From Bacteroidota bacterium (GTDB lineage: Bacteria > Bacteroidota > Bacteroidia > Bacteroidales > JAAUTT01), in the NCBI GenBank assembly GCA_030706405.1, contig JAUZOO010000001.1, forward strand, positions 515,762 to 579,761: a stretch of 64,000 nucleotides of DNA. The letters are read 5' to 3'. Positions within the stretch are counted from its first letter, which is position 1. Each line of letters begins with the position of its first letter. A program made the translations under genes and the position numbers. Positions 9,692 through 19,746 of this stretch are shown here, piece after piece. The notes beneath the pieces were generated by a model, which saw nothing but the letters and a program-made list of their open reading frames with translations, was not told the DNA's origin and did not search any database.

Positions 9692-10873
9692 ATGATTCGG
9701 AAATTATCTGCCCAATATATTTTCCCTGCTGATGCTCCTCCTCTAAAACGTGGGATTGTTGTTGTTGACGATAAGGATGAAATACTTGATCTTATCGACA
9801 CAAACGGTCATTTTTCCGAAATGGAGCGGCTTGAGTTTTATGATGGCATTATTACACCCGGCTTTGTCAATACGCATACTCATCTGGAACTTTCACATCT
9901 TAAGGGTTGTGTTGACAAGCATACCGGATTACTCGGATTTATCCGGAATATCGGGCGCTTGAGAGGTGTGGCCTCTTCCGAAGAAGATTTTAGAAAAGCC
10001 GACCGGTTGATGCGCCAGAATGGGATTGTCGCAGCTGGCGATATATCTAACTGTGACGATAGTTTTCGGGTTAAAGCTTCAAGCCCCATAAAGTATTTTA
10101 CATTTATCGAATTGTTTGGTGTTCAGAGTGATATTGCAGCAGATAAAATTAGTCAGGGTATGGCTTTGTACAATCAGCTGAGAAATTATGATTTGTCGGC
10201 TGCAGTGTCTCCTCATGCTCCTTATTCCATGTCCGATCGTTTATGGGAATTGCTCGTAAGTTTAGGACGAGAGCAGAATTCAATATGGTCTGTGCACAAT
10301 CAGGAAACTTTTGATGAGAACCGGTTGTTTGTTGATAAATCTGGTGCGTTTGTTGACTTTTTGAATTTTGTTGACCCTCAGTTTCAATCGTGGTTGCCCA
10401 AAGGTTGTACTTCGTTTCAATATTGTAAACAATTCTATAAGGAATTACAAAAGGTATTGCTGGTTCATAATACCTTTACCTCGAAGGAAGATATTACGGC
10501 TTTGGCGGATATAAAAGATAAAATTGTTTTTGTATTGTGCCCTAATGCCAATTTATATATTGAGAATTGCCTGCCTGATATCGATTTGTTGCGCAATTCG
10601 GGTTGTTTGGTTGCTGTGGGAACCGACAGTCTTGCATCGAATACTAACCTTTCGGTGCTGGAAGAGTTGAAAACCCTTCAGCATAATTTTTCGCAGCTTA
10701 CCTTGCAGGAACTTGTTTCCTGGGGAACCATCAATGGTGCAAAAGCGTTAGGTTTTGATAAAGATTTGGGTAGCATCAGTAAAGGTAAAAAACCGGGATT
10801 GAACCTGATTTCGAATATTAACTTCCCGGAAATGAAATTAACTTCGCAAAGCGAGGTAAAAGTATTGGTATAA
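9692..10873 (+). CDS. Amidohydrolase family protein (cytosine/aminofutalosine deaminase-like)
   Basis: 393 residues with the metal-dependent TIM-barrel amidohydrolase pattern: PGFVNTHTHLELSHL (H-x-H after beta-strand 1), SPHAPYSM, a histidine in WSVHNQETFDE, a further one in LLVHNTF, and a late aspartate in GTDSLASN. These are the usual zinc or iron ligands of the deaminase branch (SsnA, TrzN, MtaD and aminodeoxyfutalosine deaminase relatives). The real substrate cannot be told from sequence; a menaquinone role through aminodeoxyfutalosine is possible, but no mqn gene is nearby. The stop codon overlaps the start of the following radical SAM gene by one base, so the two are translationally linked. 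Confidence 0.82.
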   Translation: MIRKLSAQYIFPADAPPLKRGIVVVDDKDEILDLIDTNGHFSEMERLEFYDGIITPGFVNTHTHLELSHLKGCVDKHTGLLGFIRNIGRLRGVASSEEDFRKADRLMRQNGIVAAGDISNCDDSFRVKASSPIKYFTFIELFGVQSDIAADKISQGMALYNQLRNYDLSAAVSPHAPYSMSDRLWELLVSLGREQNSIWSVHNQETFDENRLFVDKSGAFVDFLNFVDPQFQSWLPKGCTSFQYCKQFYKELQKVLLVHNTFTSKEDITALADIKDKIVFVLCPNANLYIENCLPDIDLLRNSGCLVAVGTDSLASNTNLSVLEELKTLQHNFSQLTLQELVSWGTINGAKALGFDKDLGSISKGKKPGLNLISNINFPEMKLTSQSEVKVLV

Positions 10874-11652
10874 TGGCAACTTTTTTATTTGATAAGATAG
10901 TCTTTGGTCCTGTAAAGAGCCGTCGTTTGGGAGTTTCGCTTGGAATAAACCTTTCGCCGGTTGCCGGTAAATGGTGCAACTTCGATTGTGTATATTGCGA
11001 ATGCGGGTTAAATGCCCAAAATCCGGCAGGGAGTAATAAAATTCCTAAACGGGAAGAGGTTTCTGAGGCTTTGGAAATGAAGCTTAAAGAAATGCAGGAA
11101 GAAGGGTCTGTCCCCGATGTTATTACGTTTGCCGGTAATGGCGAACCAACCATGCACCCTCATTTTGCTTCAATTATTGATGATACAATAAAATTGCGCG
11201 ACGCTTATTGTAAGTCGGCAGCTATTTCGGTCTTGTCGAATTCAACCATGCTTCATAAACCTGCGGTAGTAGAAGCGCTTAAAAAGGTGGAGCAGAATAT
11301 TATGAAGCTCGATTCGGGTATTGAAGAAACAATATTGAGGATTAACCAGCCTTCGGGTCGTTATGCGGTAGTTGATGTTATTGAGAATTTAAAGCAGTTC
11401 GATGGTCAGTTGATTCTTCAAACTATGTTCACACGCGGACATGTAAATGGACTTTGGATTGATAATACTACTGAAGCCGATTTAGCTGCCTGGGAAGAGG
11501 CTGTTAGGAAGATTAGGCCCCGACAGGTTATGATATACACGATTGACAGAGATACTCCTTTTGAGGGCTTAAAAAAGGTTCCGGTGCAGGAGCTTCGAAT
11601 TATTGCTGCCCGGATTAAAGATTTGGGTTTTAAAGTGAGTGTTTCCGGTTAA
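10873..11652 (+). CDS. Radical SAM protein
   Basis: 259 residues. Cys35, Cys39 and Cys42 (KWCNFDCVYCECG) form the C-x3-C-x2-C site for a [4Fe-4S] cluster that cleaves S-adenosylmethionine. FAGNGEPTMHP gives the G-x-x-E-P-T segment (motif GGE) that binds the methionine part of SAM. The N-terminal VFGPVKSRRLGVSLGINLSP is typical of the COG0731-like group of Fe-S oxidoreductases, whose substrates are largely unknown. An extra cysteine (Cys44) directly follows the cluster motif. There is no SPASM or other second-cluster domain. It overlaps the amidohydrolase gene by one base and meets a convergent kinase gene after a single base, with no terminator between them. Confidence 0.87.
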   Translation: MATFLFDKIVFGPVKSRRLGVSLGINLSPVAGKWCNFDCVYCECGLNAQNPAGSNKIPKREEVSEALEMKLKEMQEEGSVPDVITFAGNGEPTMHPHFASIIDDTIKLRDAYCKSAAISVLSNSTMLHKPAVVEALKKVEQNIMKLDSGIEETILRINQPSGRYAVVDVIENLKQFDGQLILQTMFTRGHVNGLWIDNTTEADLAAWEEAVRKIRPRQVMIYTIDRDTPFEGLKKVPVQELRIIAARIKDLGFKVSVSG

Positions 11653-11653
11653 C

Positions 11654-12703
11654 TTATTTTTCTTTTGCCTTGTTTAAGGTGAAGGTGAAGGTCGAGCCCT
11701 GTCCTAATTTTGAACGTACACTGATGGTTTGGTTGTGTGCTTCAATGATATGTTTAACAATCGATAATCCCAGACCAGTACCTCCCTGGTCGCGCGAACG
11801 ACTTTTATCGGTGCGGTAAAAGCGTTCGAAAATGCGCTGAATATCTTTTTCTGCAATGCCCATTCCGGTGTCGCTTACTTCAACCATTATCTGTTCCCCA
11901 ATGTCGATGAATGAAATCGTCGTTTTGCTGTTTTTTTGGCTGTATTTGATTGAATTTACTACAAGGTTGTTGACAACCTCAATGATGCGTTTTTTGTCGG
12001 CACAGACGCGAATTGGCTTATCGTAGTTTTTGCTAAAGCTTAATTTTACACCTTGCTTGTTAGCCTGCATTTCGTGCAATTCAAATACATCGTTGAATAA
12101 GCTGACAATGTTAAAGTTTTCGAAATTGAGTTTAAGTTCTCCGGACTCGAGACGGGAAATCGATTCCAGGTCTTCCACGATGCTAATCATCCGGTTAATG
12201 CTTTTTTCGGCGCGTTCGAGGTAAAGGCGGTTTATCGATGGATCTTCCAGTCCGCCGTCGAGCAGGGTCAGGATATAGCCCTGGATATTAAAGATGGGCG
12301 TTTTTAATTCGTGAGATACATTTCCCAGAAACTCCCTCCGGTATTTTTCAAGTTGTTTTAGTTCGTCAATCTCTTCCGTTTTGTGTCGGGCCCAATCGTC
12401 AACTTCATTTTTTACTTCGTTGATGATATCCTTCCCTATCATTGTTTTTTTCAGTTCTTTGCCTGAAATTCTGGTGTCGTGGATAGTCCGGTATATCGGT
12501 TTTATCTTTTCAAAGATGAAATTGTCGATGAAATACGAGGCTAAAAAATACACGGTAACGAAAAGCAGGGCCATTAGCCCTAAAATGGCTATCAGAAGGT
12601 AACCCCCGGACAGGCTTGTTGTTGCCGTAAAAACTAGTACAAATAAAACAGATGGAAGTGCAGCAATATATATAGCAACCTGTTTGGGAGAAATGGCCTT
12701 CAT
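11654..12703 (-). CDS. PhoR-like sensor histidine kinase
   Basis: 349 residues. Two hydrophobic segments (about residues 11-30 and 35-58) with almost no periplasmic loop are followed by a linker, then HisKA with the H-box FLGNVSHELKTP (His131), N-box VVNNLVVNSIKYS, G1 DTGMGIAE, F-box IFERFYR and G2 GGTGLGLSIVKHIIE. All catalytic boxes look intact. Because it lacks a large sensor domain it probably senses something in the membrane or through a partner. It starts 8 bases after riboflavin synthase and is probably cotranscribed with it; no response regulator lies next to it, so its partner is encoded elsewhere. Confidence 0.9.
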   Translation of the reverse strand: MKAISPKQVAIYIAALPSVLFVLVFTATTSLSGGYLLIAILGLMALLFVTVYFLASYFIDNFIFEKIKPIYRTIHDTRISGKELKKTMIGKDIINEVKNEVDDWARHKTEEIDELKQLEKYRREFLGNVSHELKTPIFNIQGYILTLLDGGLEDPSINRLYLERAEKSINRMISIVEDLESISRLESGELKLNFENFNIVSLFNDVFELHEMQANKQGVKLSFSKNYDKPIRVCADKKRIIEVVNNLVVNSIKYSQKNSKTTISFIDIGEQIMVEVSDTGMGIAEKDIQRIFERFYRTDKSRSRDQGGTGLGLSIVKHIIEAHNQTISVRSKLGQGSTFTFTLNKAKEK

Positions 12704-12711
12704 GCAGGGAA

Positions 12712-13302
12712 TTACTTTTGAAGTTCGAGCAAACGGGTTACATACTTACCAATAATATCAAACTCAAGATTGACAATGGTTCCCGATTTAAACTGATGAA
12801 AATTGGTATGTTCGTAAGTGTAAGGAATAATAGCTACCTGAAACGAATTACGTTGCGAATTAACCACCGTTAAACTTACGCCGTTTACGGTTATTGAGCC
12901 TTTTTCGACAGTGATGTTATGTTGGGCAGGGTCGTATTCGAAGGTAAAATACCAGGAGCCGTCGGCTTCTTTAACTTCTTTGCATACTGCAGTTTGGTCA
13001 ACATGTCCCTGAACAATGTGGCCGTCCAGACGGTCGTTCAGTTTCATGCTCCGTTCAAGGTTTACTTTATCGCCGGGTTTGAGTACGCCCAGGTTCGATT
13101 TCAGCAGGGTTTCTTTGATGGCTGTTACGGTATAGGAGTCAGCCTCTTTTTTTACGACAGTGAGGCATACCCCGTTATGGGCCAGACTCTGATCTATTTT
13201 TAGCTCATCGGTAAATGAGCAGTTCATGGTAATATGGAGGTTTTCTTTATCCTGTTCAAGCTTTACTACTTTAGCAGCTTCTTCTACAATTCCTGAGAAC
13301 AT
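12712..13302 (-). CDS. ribE: Riboflavin synthase, alpha chain
   Basis: 196 residues with the two-fold internal repeat of lumazine-binding domains: MFSGIVEE and NGVCLTVV in the first half, LDGHIVQGHVDQ and NGVSLTVV in the second. The enzyme dismutates two molecules of 6,7-dimethyl-8-ribityllumazine into riboflavin and a pyrimidine product. Length matches the family (about 200). No FMN riboswitch is visible upstream and the other rib genes are not here. It forms a likely two-gene unit with the downstream histidine kinase gene. Confidence 0.95.
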   Translation of the reverse strand: MFSGIVEEAAKVVKLEQDKENLHITMNCSFTDELKIDQSLAHNGVCLTVVKKEADSYTVTAIKETLLKSNLGVLKPGDKVNLERSMKLNDRLDGHIVQGHVDQTAVCKEVKEADGSWYFTFEYDPAQHNITVEKGSITVNGVSLTVVNSQRNSFQVAIIPYTYEHTNFHQFKSGTIVNLEFDIIGKYVTRLLELQK

Positions 13303-13411
13303 AGTTTATGGATTAATTGTTAATTGCACGAAATTACGGATATTGCCAGATTATAGCAAAATAAAATTTGGCGGGCGCCGCTATTATCATGGTAAACATG
13401 GTATTAATTTT

Positions 13412-13419
13412 TACTTTTG
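13412..13419 (+). promoter_or_regulatory. Possible -7 box for the YhbP-like gene
   Basis: TACTTTTG fits the Bacteroidota TAnnTTTG consensus, but it leaves only about a 7-base leader before the ATG at 13433 and no clear -33 TTTG is present. The surroundings are AT-rich, so a chance match is possible. Confidence 0.28.
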
Positions 13420-13432
13420 TTTTCTTAAAATT

Positions 13433-13876
13433 ATGGAAAAACCCGATAACAGAATTATAGAATTCATTCGTAAGCATCACGTACTTACTTTGGCAACATC
13501 GCTCAACGGTCAGCCGTGGTGTGCCAATTGTTTTTATGCTTATCTGGATGACGAGAATGTGTTAATATTTACCTCGGATGATGAAACCCGTCACATTTCC
13601 GAAGCAGTTGCAAATCCTAAAGTTGCCGGTTCCATTGTTTTGGAAACGGAAGTAATTGGGAAAATACAAGGGGCTCAGTTTGAGGGTATTTTAATCAGGC
13701 CCGAAAATGAAGCTTTTGGAAAATATAAACTCCGCTATCTGAAACGATTCCCGTATGCCGTTATTAACAATTCGCCTTTATGGGTTTTGGAACTGACACA
13801 TATTAAATTTACCGATAACAGGTTAGGGTTTGGAAAGAAGCTTTTCTGGAAAAAGGAAGAGGTAGATTCATTGTAA
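13433..13876 (+). CDS. YhbP/UPF0306-like FMN-binding split-barrel protein
   Basis: 147 residues from the ATG at 13433; the open frame runs back to 13226, but the longer version overlaps the ribE start and the homologous part begins with MEKPDNRIIEF. The sequence shares with E. coli YhbP the segments PWCANCFYAYLD, DDETRHISEA, a GAQFEGI stretch and a C-terminal FTDNRLGFGKKLFW, and so belongs to the pyridoxamine-phosphate-oxidase-like split-barrel superfamily. Such proteins usually bind FMN or a related flavin as a dimer; the reaction of this family is unknown. It is divergent from ribE and 12 bases upstream of the epimerase gene, which it probably shares a transcript with. Confidence 0.85.
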   Translation: MEKPDNRIIEFIRKHHVLTLATSLNGQPWCANCFYAYLDDENVLIFTSDDETRHISEAVANPKVAGSIVLETEVIGKIQGAQFEGILIRPENEAFGKYKLRYLKRFPYAVINNSPLWVLELTHIKFTDNRLGFGKKLFWKKEEVDSL

Positions 13877-13888
13877 AACCGATAGATT

Positions 13889-14890
13889 ATGATTCTTGTA
13901 ACTGGAGCAACCGGACTTGTGGGCTCACATCTGATTTATGATTTGCTAATTGGCGGATTTCAGGTGAAGGCTTTGGTGCGCGAAACCAGCCGAAGGGATC
14001 TCATTTTGCAGACTTTCCGTTATTATTCTTCCAATGCCGAGGAGCTTTTCGGTCGTATTGTCTGGGCCGAAGGAGATGTTACGGATGTCCTTTCGTTACG
14101 AGAAGCTTTTCGTGATGTGGATAAAGTCTATCATACTGCCGCTTTTGTGTCGTTCGATCCGAAGGATAAACAGAAGGTTTTTACGGTTAACACCGAAGGC
14201 ACTGCCAATGTGGTAAACCTGTGTCTCGAAAATTCAGGGCTTAAACTGTGCTTTGTAAGTTCAATTGCAGCTTTGGGCGAAACCGAAGATGGAGCGCCTG
14301 TTGATGAAAAAGTGCAATGGAAACCAACTAAAGAAGCCTCGGTATATTCCATCAGTAAATTTAAGTCGGAGATGGAGGTATGGAGGGGAGTTTCTGAAGG
14401 GTTGAATGCAGTAATTGTAAATCCTTCGGTAATTCTTGGCCCCGGAGATTGGGAAAAGGGGAGTGGTGCCTTTTTTCAGAAAGCTGCCAACGGATTTCCT
14501 TTTTACACCTTAGGCACTACCGGTTTTGTGGATGTGCGTGATGTTTCAAAAGCAATGATACAATTAATGGAAAGTGACATTTCCGGAGAACGGTTTGTAC
14601 TTTCTTCAGATAATGTCAGTTATAAGGATATATTTTCAACGATAGCATGGGCATTGGATGCTAAAGCTCCATATATTTACGCATCTTCATGGTTGTCGGG
14701 ACTGGCATGGCGACTGTCTGCCTTAAAATCTTTTTTGTTTAGGACCCCCGCCCAGATTACGAGCAGTACAGTACGTTCAGCACATAAAAAATCGCATTAT
14801 TCGTCCGATAAGGTTAAAGGCGTTTTGAAATTTGAGTTTATTCCCATTGAACAGACAATTCAGGATATTGCTCAGTATTATCGGCGGTAG
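13889..14890 (+). CDS. NAD-dependent epimerase/dihydroflavonol-reductase-like protein
   Basis: 333 residues, an extended short-chain dehydrogenase. VTGATGLVGSHL at residues 4-15 is the dinucleotide-binding Gly motif, a GDVTD segment follows strand 3, FVSSIAALG carries the catalytic Ser, and YSISKFKSE supplies the YxxxK pair. NPSVILGPGDW is typical of the dihydroflavonol-4-reductase/3-beta-HSD-like branch common in Bacteroidota. The substrate is unknown. It follows the YhbP-like gene by 12 bases. No terminator is seen after it; the next 250 bases to cheA hold nothing I recognise. Confidence 0.87.
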   Translation: MILVTGATGLVGSHLIYDLLIGGFQVKALVRETSRRDLILQTFRYYSSNAEELFGRIVWAEGDVTDVLSLREAFRDVDKVYHTAAFVSFDPKDKQKVFTVNTEGTANVVNLCLENSGLKLCFVSSIAALGETEDGAPVDEKVQWKPTKEASVYSISKFKSEMEVWRGVSEGLNAVIVNPSVILGPGDWEKGSGAFFQKAANGFPFYTLGTTGFVDVRDVSKAMIQLMESDISGERFVLSSDNVSYKDIFSTIAWALDAKAPYIYASSWLSGLAWRLSALKSFLFRTPAQITSSTVRSAHKKSHYSSDKVKGVLKFEFIPIEQTIQDIAQYYRR

Positions 14891-15143
14891 TTTCTTCTCT
14901 CTCAAATAAATTTTTTACTCGCACATGTGGCATATCACCCTATTGGTATGTTCTTTTATACCTTTTTCCGGTCACTCAAAAATCCCCTTTTTTAGCTACT
15001 TAGATTCACGTTTTGGAGTCAAGGCATAGTTGTCTGAATTTTGAAACTTTGTTAATGTAAACGGCCACTGCACCATCCGAAGGAAATTGAAAACCTTAGT
15101 TAAGGGAAAGGCCCGGTAATTAATTCAGCATTTAACAAAGCAT

Positions 15144-17156
15144 ATGGATATTTCACAATTTAAAGACCGATTCATAGCCGAAGCTTTTGATTTGACCGAA
15201 AATCTTGAGCGAGATCTGCTTGCGCTGGAAACCGATCCTACGAACTCTGAACTTATTGAACAGGTATTTCGGGTAATGCATACGCTTAAAGGCGTAAGCA
15301 GTATGTATGGTTTCGATAAAATCAGCGAGATAACGCATAACCTGGAACATATTTACGACTTGGTTCGCGATGGCAAGATGGCTGTTACAACGCCTGTTCT
15401 CGATCTAACACTGATCACCCGCGACCATATCCGAAACCTGCTCCAGGACGAACGCTTCGAAAATCCTGAAAATATTGAACGTCAGCATAAGCTTCAAAGT
15501 TCAATAGACCAGCTTCTAGTAGGAAATTCCAATGCCCTGAAAATTGAGAAACCTTTACGCAAGAAAAAAGCAAAGGCTCAACAGTTAGCCACTTTTAACA
15601 TTCTTTTTTATCCCAATGAGGAGCTTATTTTCCGTTGTATTAATATTCTTGCTACGTTGCGCGATTTGCTTGCACTTGGTGAATATCATATTGAACAACC
15701 TGCAAGTGACAATAACCATGAAAGCTGGAGCATATTTCTGGTAACATCAAAATCTATAAACGATATTGAAGATGCCATTATGTTCGTAAGCGACAATTTC
15801 AAAGTCAGAAAGATTGCCGATATCAATATTTTTAATACCAAGGAAATTGACGAACGTGAGAAAGAATATGAGGCAGAAGAGTCCCCAGCCGTACAGCCTA
15901 TAATGGTTTCAGACACGGAAATTGAATATTCTTCGGCAAGTTCTGTAAATAATGAAAGTGTCCAGAGCGCTCCCGAATTAAACCGTCTTTCAGTCGATAT
16001 TACAAAACTCGACCGACTGATGTATCTGGTAAGCGAACTGATAACGGCTAATTCGCAGCTAACCCTTGCAACCAAGGAAAAGAGCTACAATCCTATCCGC
16101 AAGTATGTCGAAAAAATAGATAACCTATCGAAACAATTCAGGGCTAATGCTTTCGATATTAGGCTCGTTCCTATTGGGGATATGGTGGTACGTTTTAAAC
16201 GGTTGGTGCGCGACCTCTCTAAACAGCTAAATAAGGAAGTTGATTTTGTTACGCAGGGTACTGATATTGAATTGGATAAAAATACGGTCGATAAATTATC
16301 CGAACCGCTCATCCATATTATCCGGAATTGTATTGACCATGGGATTGAACCCGCCGATGTACGCCTGGAACGAGGCAAGAAACCTGTCGGGAAGTTAAAA
16401 CTTACATCATATAGTTCAGGAAATTATGTGTTTGTAGAAATACAAGATGATGGCAATGGGCTGAATCTGGAAAAGTTACGCAACAAGGCAATTGAAAAAG
16501 GATTGATTGCTGCTGATAAACCTCTATCCGACAAAGAAATTATTGACCTGATATTCGTACCCGGGTTTTCGACAGCAAATAGCCTGAGCGAAATATCAGG
16601 GCGCGGTGTGGGTATGAACATTGTAAAAAAACGTATTGAAGACATGCGTGGTGAAATTGATATTGCCACCGAACCCGGCTTTGGCACCACTTTTACTATA
16701 AAATTACAGCAGAGCGTTGCCATTCTCGATACCATGCTCATTAAAGTTGAAAACCAATATTGCCTGGTACCTCTCGAAGACATTGAAACCTGCTCGCAGA
16801 TGGTTGTTTCTTCGTTGAACGAGCGCTCTTTCAGTCATACCCTGGAATATGACAATGAGCTTATACCGTTTGTTGATCTGCGTAAATTGTTTGATTTACA
16901 AACTGAACATCCTGACAAATTGCGAACCTTAGTTCTGAAAAAGAACGACCAGCGTTTTGCCGTTATTGCCGATGGTATTGTAGGCGAACATCAAGCCGTT
17001 GTAAAACCCATGGGAAAATTGCTTGCCGGGCACCGCTATGCTGCCGGGATGAGCATTCTGGGCGAAGGAAGCCTGGCCATGATTCTCGATACCAATCATC
17101 TTCAACAAATAGCTATCCACAATAAAACTCCCGAATATGGAAACTCAACAATCTAA
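15144..17156 (+). CDS. cheA: Chemotaxis histidine kinase CheA
   Basis: 670 residues. An N-terminal Hpt (P1) domain has the phospho-acceptor His46 in VMHTLKGVSSMYG. A poorly conserved middle region (about 140-280) stands in place of a standard CheY-binding P2. Then follow the P3 dimerisation helices (LNRLSVDITKLDRLMYLVSELI), the P4 ATPase (IRNCIDHGIEPADVR, DDGNGL, GRGVGMNIVKKRIE) and a C-terminal CheW-like P5 domain. All catalytic boxes are present, so the kinase should be active. cheW starts inside its last 20 bases and an MCP gene follows. No cheY, cheB or cheR is in the window. The unusual middle region may mean an unusual receiver partner. Confidence 0.95.
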   Translation: MDISQFKDRFIAEAFDLTENLERDLLALETDPTNSELIEQVFRVMHTLKGVSSMYGFDKISEITHNLEHIYDLVRDGKMAVTTPVLDLTLITRDHIRNLLQDERFENPENIERQHKLQSSIDQLLVGNSNALKIEKPLRKKKAKAQQLATFNILFYPNEELIFRCINILATLRDLLALGEYHIEQPASDNNHESWSIFLVTSKSINDIEDAIMFVSDNFKVRKIADINIFNTKEIDEREKEYEAEESPAVQPIMVSDTEIEYSSASSVNNESVQSAPELNRLSVDITKLDRLMYLVSELITANSQLTLATKEKSYNPIRKYVEKIDNLSKQFRANAFDIRLVPIGDMVVRFKRLVRDLSKQLNKEVDFVTQGTDIELDKNTVDKLSEPLIHIIRNCIDHGIEPADVRLERGKKPVGKLKLTSYSSGNYVFVEIQDDGNGLNLEKLRNKAIEKGLIAADKPLSDKEIIDLIFVPGFSTANSLSEISGRGVGMNIVKKRIEDMRGEIDIATEPGFGTTFTIKLQQSVAILDTMLIKVENQYCLVPLEDIETCSQMVVSSLNERSFSHTLEYDNELIPFVDLRKLFDLQTEHPDKLRTLVLKKNDQRFAVIADGIVGEHQAVVKPMGKLLAGHRYAAGMSILGEGSLAMILDTNHLQQIAIHNKTPEYGNSTI

Positions 17157-17619
17157 AGAAGCTTATCTGTCATTTCGGCTAGGCAACGAATTATTTGCCG
17201 TATCCGTTCATAAAGTATTGGAAGTTCTTCAAAAACAAGTGGTAACCGAAGTCCCTGAAACACCCGACTTTATTGCAGGTGTAATTAATTTTAGAGGCGA
17301 AATCGTGCCCGTGGCCGAAACCCACATTAAATTTCACATGCCCACGCGTAGTCAGGAAGAAAAATCGGTAATCGTAGTACTTGAATTACAATCCGGTACC
17401 GACAACCTTCTCATAAGCATGACTGCCGATGCGGTTAAGGACGTGTTTGAAATCAGCGATTCCGAGATTAAACCCGTTCCCCCGATGGGTAACAGCATTA
17501 GTTCCGAATTTATTTCGGGGATGGTGCAGAAAAACGGCAAATTCATTATGCTCCTTAATATTGATAAGGTATTCTCGACCGAAGAAGTCGGCCAGCTTGC
17601 CTCGTCAACACTTGTTTAA
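17137..17619 (+). CDS. cheW: Chemotaxis coupling protein CheW
   Basis: 160 residues, a single CheW domain that bridges CheA and chemoreceptors at the inner membrane. Recognisable segments are LSFRLGNELFAVSVHKVLEVL, IAGVINFRGEIVPV (the core receptor/CheA-interface loop) and a final KNGKFIMLLNIDKVFS. The start lies 20 bases inside cheA in another frame, which suggests translational coupling and matched dosage of the two proteins. The MCP gene starts 40 bases after the stop. Confidence 0.94.
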   Translation: METQQSKEAYLSFRLGNELFAVSVHKVLEVLQKQVVTEVPETPDFIAGVINFRGEIVPVAETHIKFHMPTRSQEEKSVIVVLELQSGTDNLLISMTADAVKDVFEISDSEIKPVPPMGNSISSEFISGMVQKNGKFIMLLNIDKVFSTEEVGQLASSTLV

Positions 17620-17659
17620 TCCGAATATTTAAATTATTGATGAACTAAATCCTTTCGCC

Positions 17660-19705
17660 ATGTTAAAAAATTTAAAGATCAGAACAAAATTAATGCTTGG
17701 TTTCTTTACCATTGCAACCTTAGCCGGAGCTATTGCGCTTATCAGCATAAACCGGATGAATCTTATGTCGGCCAACGACACTAAAATGTCTGAAGAAGTT
17801 GTATTGCCACTCGAACAATTGGGCACTATTTCAACCTATTTTGAAAAAGCCCGGTTAGTAGTTGATGAATACATTCGTGAAAACGATCCGCAACAAATCC
17901 GCCAACTTATTGAAAAACGGAAAGAAGTATCGGCTGTAATATCCAAGAATGCCGAGGCGTTTGAGAAGTCGATTCGTACCGACAAGGAAAAGGATTTATA
18001 CGCAGTGTTAAAAGACGCTCGTACCGAATTTGTTGCCCATCTTGAAAAACTGGAAAAGTTATCGTTGGAGAATAAGGATGAAGAAGCTTACAGCCTGCTT
18101 AATAACGAAGCCCGGGTTACTTGTGAAAACGAAGAAAAAGCTATCGACAATTTAGTAGCCTACAAAGTAGCTTACGGGGCAGAACTTGCCAAAAACAACC
18201 AAACATCGGCAGACAATGCTCTTAAACTGATGCTTGCATTGTTGGTAATAAGTGTTGTATCGGCTGTAGCTTTGGGATATGCCATTGCATTTAACATTCA
18301 GGGTATTGTAAAATCGGTGAACACACAGATTAAACAATTATCAGATGCCGCAATTAATGGTCAGCTTTCGGTTCGTTCAAACCCCGAAGATATTGATGCC
18401 GAATTTCGTCAAATATCGATCGGTATCAACGCCACGCTCGATGCGGTAGTTACCCCGCTTAATATGGCAGCCGGTTATGTTGATGCCATTGCCAAAGGCG
18501 ATATTCCAAACAAAATTACCGATACCTATAATGGAGATTTTAATCTCATTAAGAATAATATTAATCAGCTGATAGACACGATGAACGAAATCGTGAAAAA
18601 AGTACAGGTGTTATCGATCGGCGACCTTAACGTAGAATTTGTTGAGCGTTCAGCCAACGACCAGTTGATCCGTTCGCTTAACGACCTTATCCGGGTACAA
18701 CAGGAAATTGCCGACAATGCAAAAATTATTGCCAAGGGCGACCTTACTATTAAGCTCACCAAACGCTCCGACAAGGACGAATTGATACAAGCCCTCTCCG
18801 ACATGGTAAAAGCCATCAGTAATGTCATTTCGGAGGTGAAAGGTGCTGTTGAAAATGTTACCTCAAGCAGTGAGACTCTCACATCGACCACTGAAAACCT
18901 TACGCAAAACTCAAGCGAACAGGCCAGTGCCGTTGAAGAAGTATCGTCGAGCATGGAAGAGATGGTTGCTAACATCAACCAAAACAAAGATAATGCCCAA
19001 CAAACTGAACACATTGCCTTAAAAGCGTCCACAGATATAACTGAAGGCAGCAATGCCGTTGAAAATACTGTTGAGGCTATGCGTAATATCGTTGAAAAGA
19101 TTGGGATTATTAGTGAGATTGCCGAGAAAACTGATATTCTGGCCATTAATGCAGCCATTGAAGCTGCCAGGGCTGGGGATTATGGTAAAGGGTTTGCCGT
19201 AGTAGCTGCAGAAGTCCGCAAATTGGCCGAACAGAGCCAGATGGCAGCGCGAGAAATCAATGAAGTATCAGCATCGAGTCTTAAAATTGCCGAGAAATCG
19301 GGTAAGTTGCTTAACGAAATCGTTCCCGATATTCAGAAGACATCGTTACTTGTACAAGAAATCAGTTCCGGAAGTATTGAACAAAACGAAGGCGCTTTGC
19401 AGATTAACAATGCCATCCAGCAACTTAACCAGACTACCCAGCAAAATGCAGCAGCAGCCGAAGAGATTGCTGCCAGTGCCGAGGAACTCAGCAACCAGGC
19501 GATAACCCTTAACGAAGTTGTGGCATTCTTTAGAACCAACGATGAATACCATATGCGGAGTTATGAGCGTCAAGTTAAACCATCTTATTCGAAACGTGCA
19601 CAGCAAGGTTATTCTTATTCAAAGGCCGACAGGTTAAACAAAGGCACTCTGCTGTCGCTGGGTGGAAATGACGATAAATTGGATAGCGAATATGAACGTC
19701 TTTGA
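17660..19705 (+). CDS. Methyl-accepting chemotaxis protein (transmembrane receptor)
   Basis: 681 residues. TM1 is at about 10-32, a four-helix-bundle-like periplasmic domain follows, TM2 is [20 protein letters not shown] (about 192-211), then HAMP-like repeats including the [11 protein letters not shown]...[12 protein letters not shown] and [13 protein letters not shown] segments, and the signalling coiled coil (about 400-640). The hairpin tip [18 protein letters not shown] and [18 protein letters not shown] is almost canonical, so it should bind CheA/CheW. Gln/Glu-rich adaptation-site-like stretches are present ([19 protein letters not shown]), but there is no CheR/CheB-binding pentapeptide at the C-terminus. 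It is the last gene before a strong terminator. Confidence 0.95.
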   Translation: MLKNLKIRTKLMLGFFTIATLAGAIALISINRMNLMSANDTKMSEEVVLPLEQLGTISTYFEKARLVVDEYIRENDPQQIRQLIEKRKEVSAVISKNAEAFEKSIRTDKEKDLYAVLKDARTEFVAHLEKLEKLSLENKDEEAYSLLNNEARVTCENEEKAIDNLVAYKVAYGAELAKNNQTSADNALKLMLALLVISVVSAVALGYAIAFNIQGIVKSVNTQIKQLSDAAINGQLSVRSNPEDIDAEFRQISIGINATLDAVVTPLNMAAGYVDAIAKGDIPNKITDTYNGDFNLIKNNINQLIDTMNEIVKKVQVLSIGDLNVEFVERSANDQLIRSLNDLIRVQQEIADNAKIIAKGDLTIKLTKRSDKDELIQALSDMVKAISNVISEVKGAVENVTSSSETLTSTTENLTQNSSEQASAVEEVSSSMEEMVANINQNKDNAQQTEHIALKASTDITEGSNAVENTVEAMRNIVEKIGIISEIAEKTDILAINAAIEAARAGDYGKGFAVVAAEVRKLAEQSQMAAREINEVSASSLKIAEKSGKLLNEIVPDIQKTSLLVQEISSGSIEQNEGALQINNAIQQLNQTTQQNAAAAEEIAASAEELSNQAITLNEVVAFFRTNDEYHMRSYERQVKPSYSKRAQQGYSYSKADRLNKGTLLSLGGNDDKLDSEYERL

Positions 19706-19746
19706 TATTGGTTTACAGTAGTATAGATTATTAAGGTAATTTGTTA

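Noticed and set aside
13226-13432. N-terminal extension of the YhbP-like gene back to 13226
   Set aside because: It overlaps the ribE start, has low-complexity unlike sequence, and the family match begins at the ATG at 13433.
13303-13432. FMN riboswitch upstream of ribE
   Set aside because: No conserved RFN-element segments (such as AGGGNCAGGG) found in either direction.
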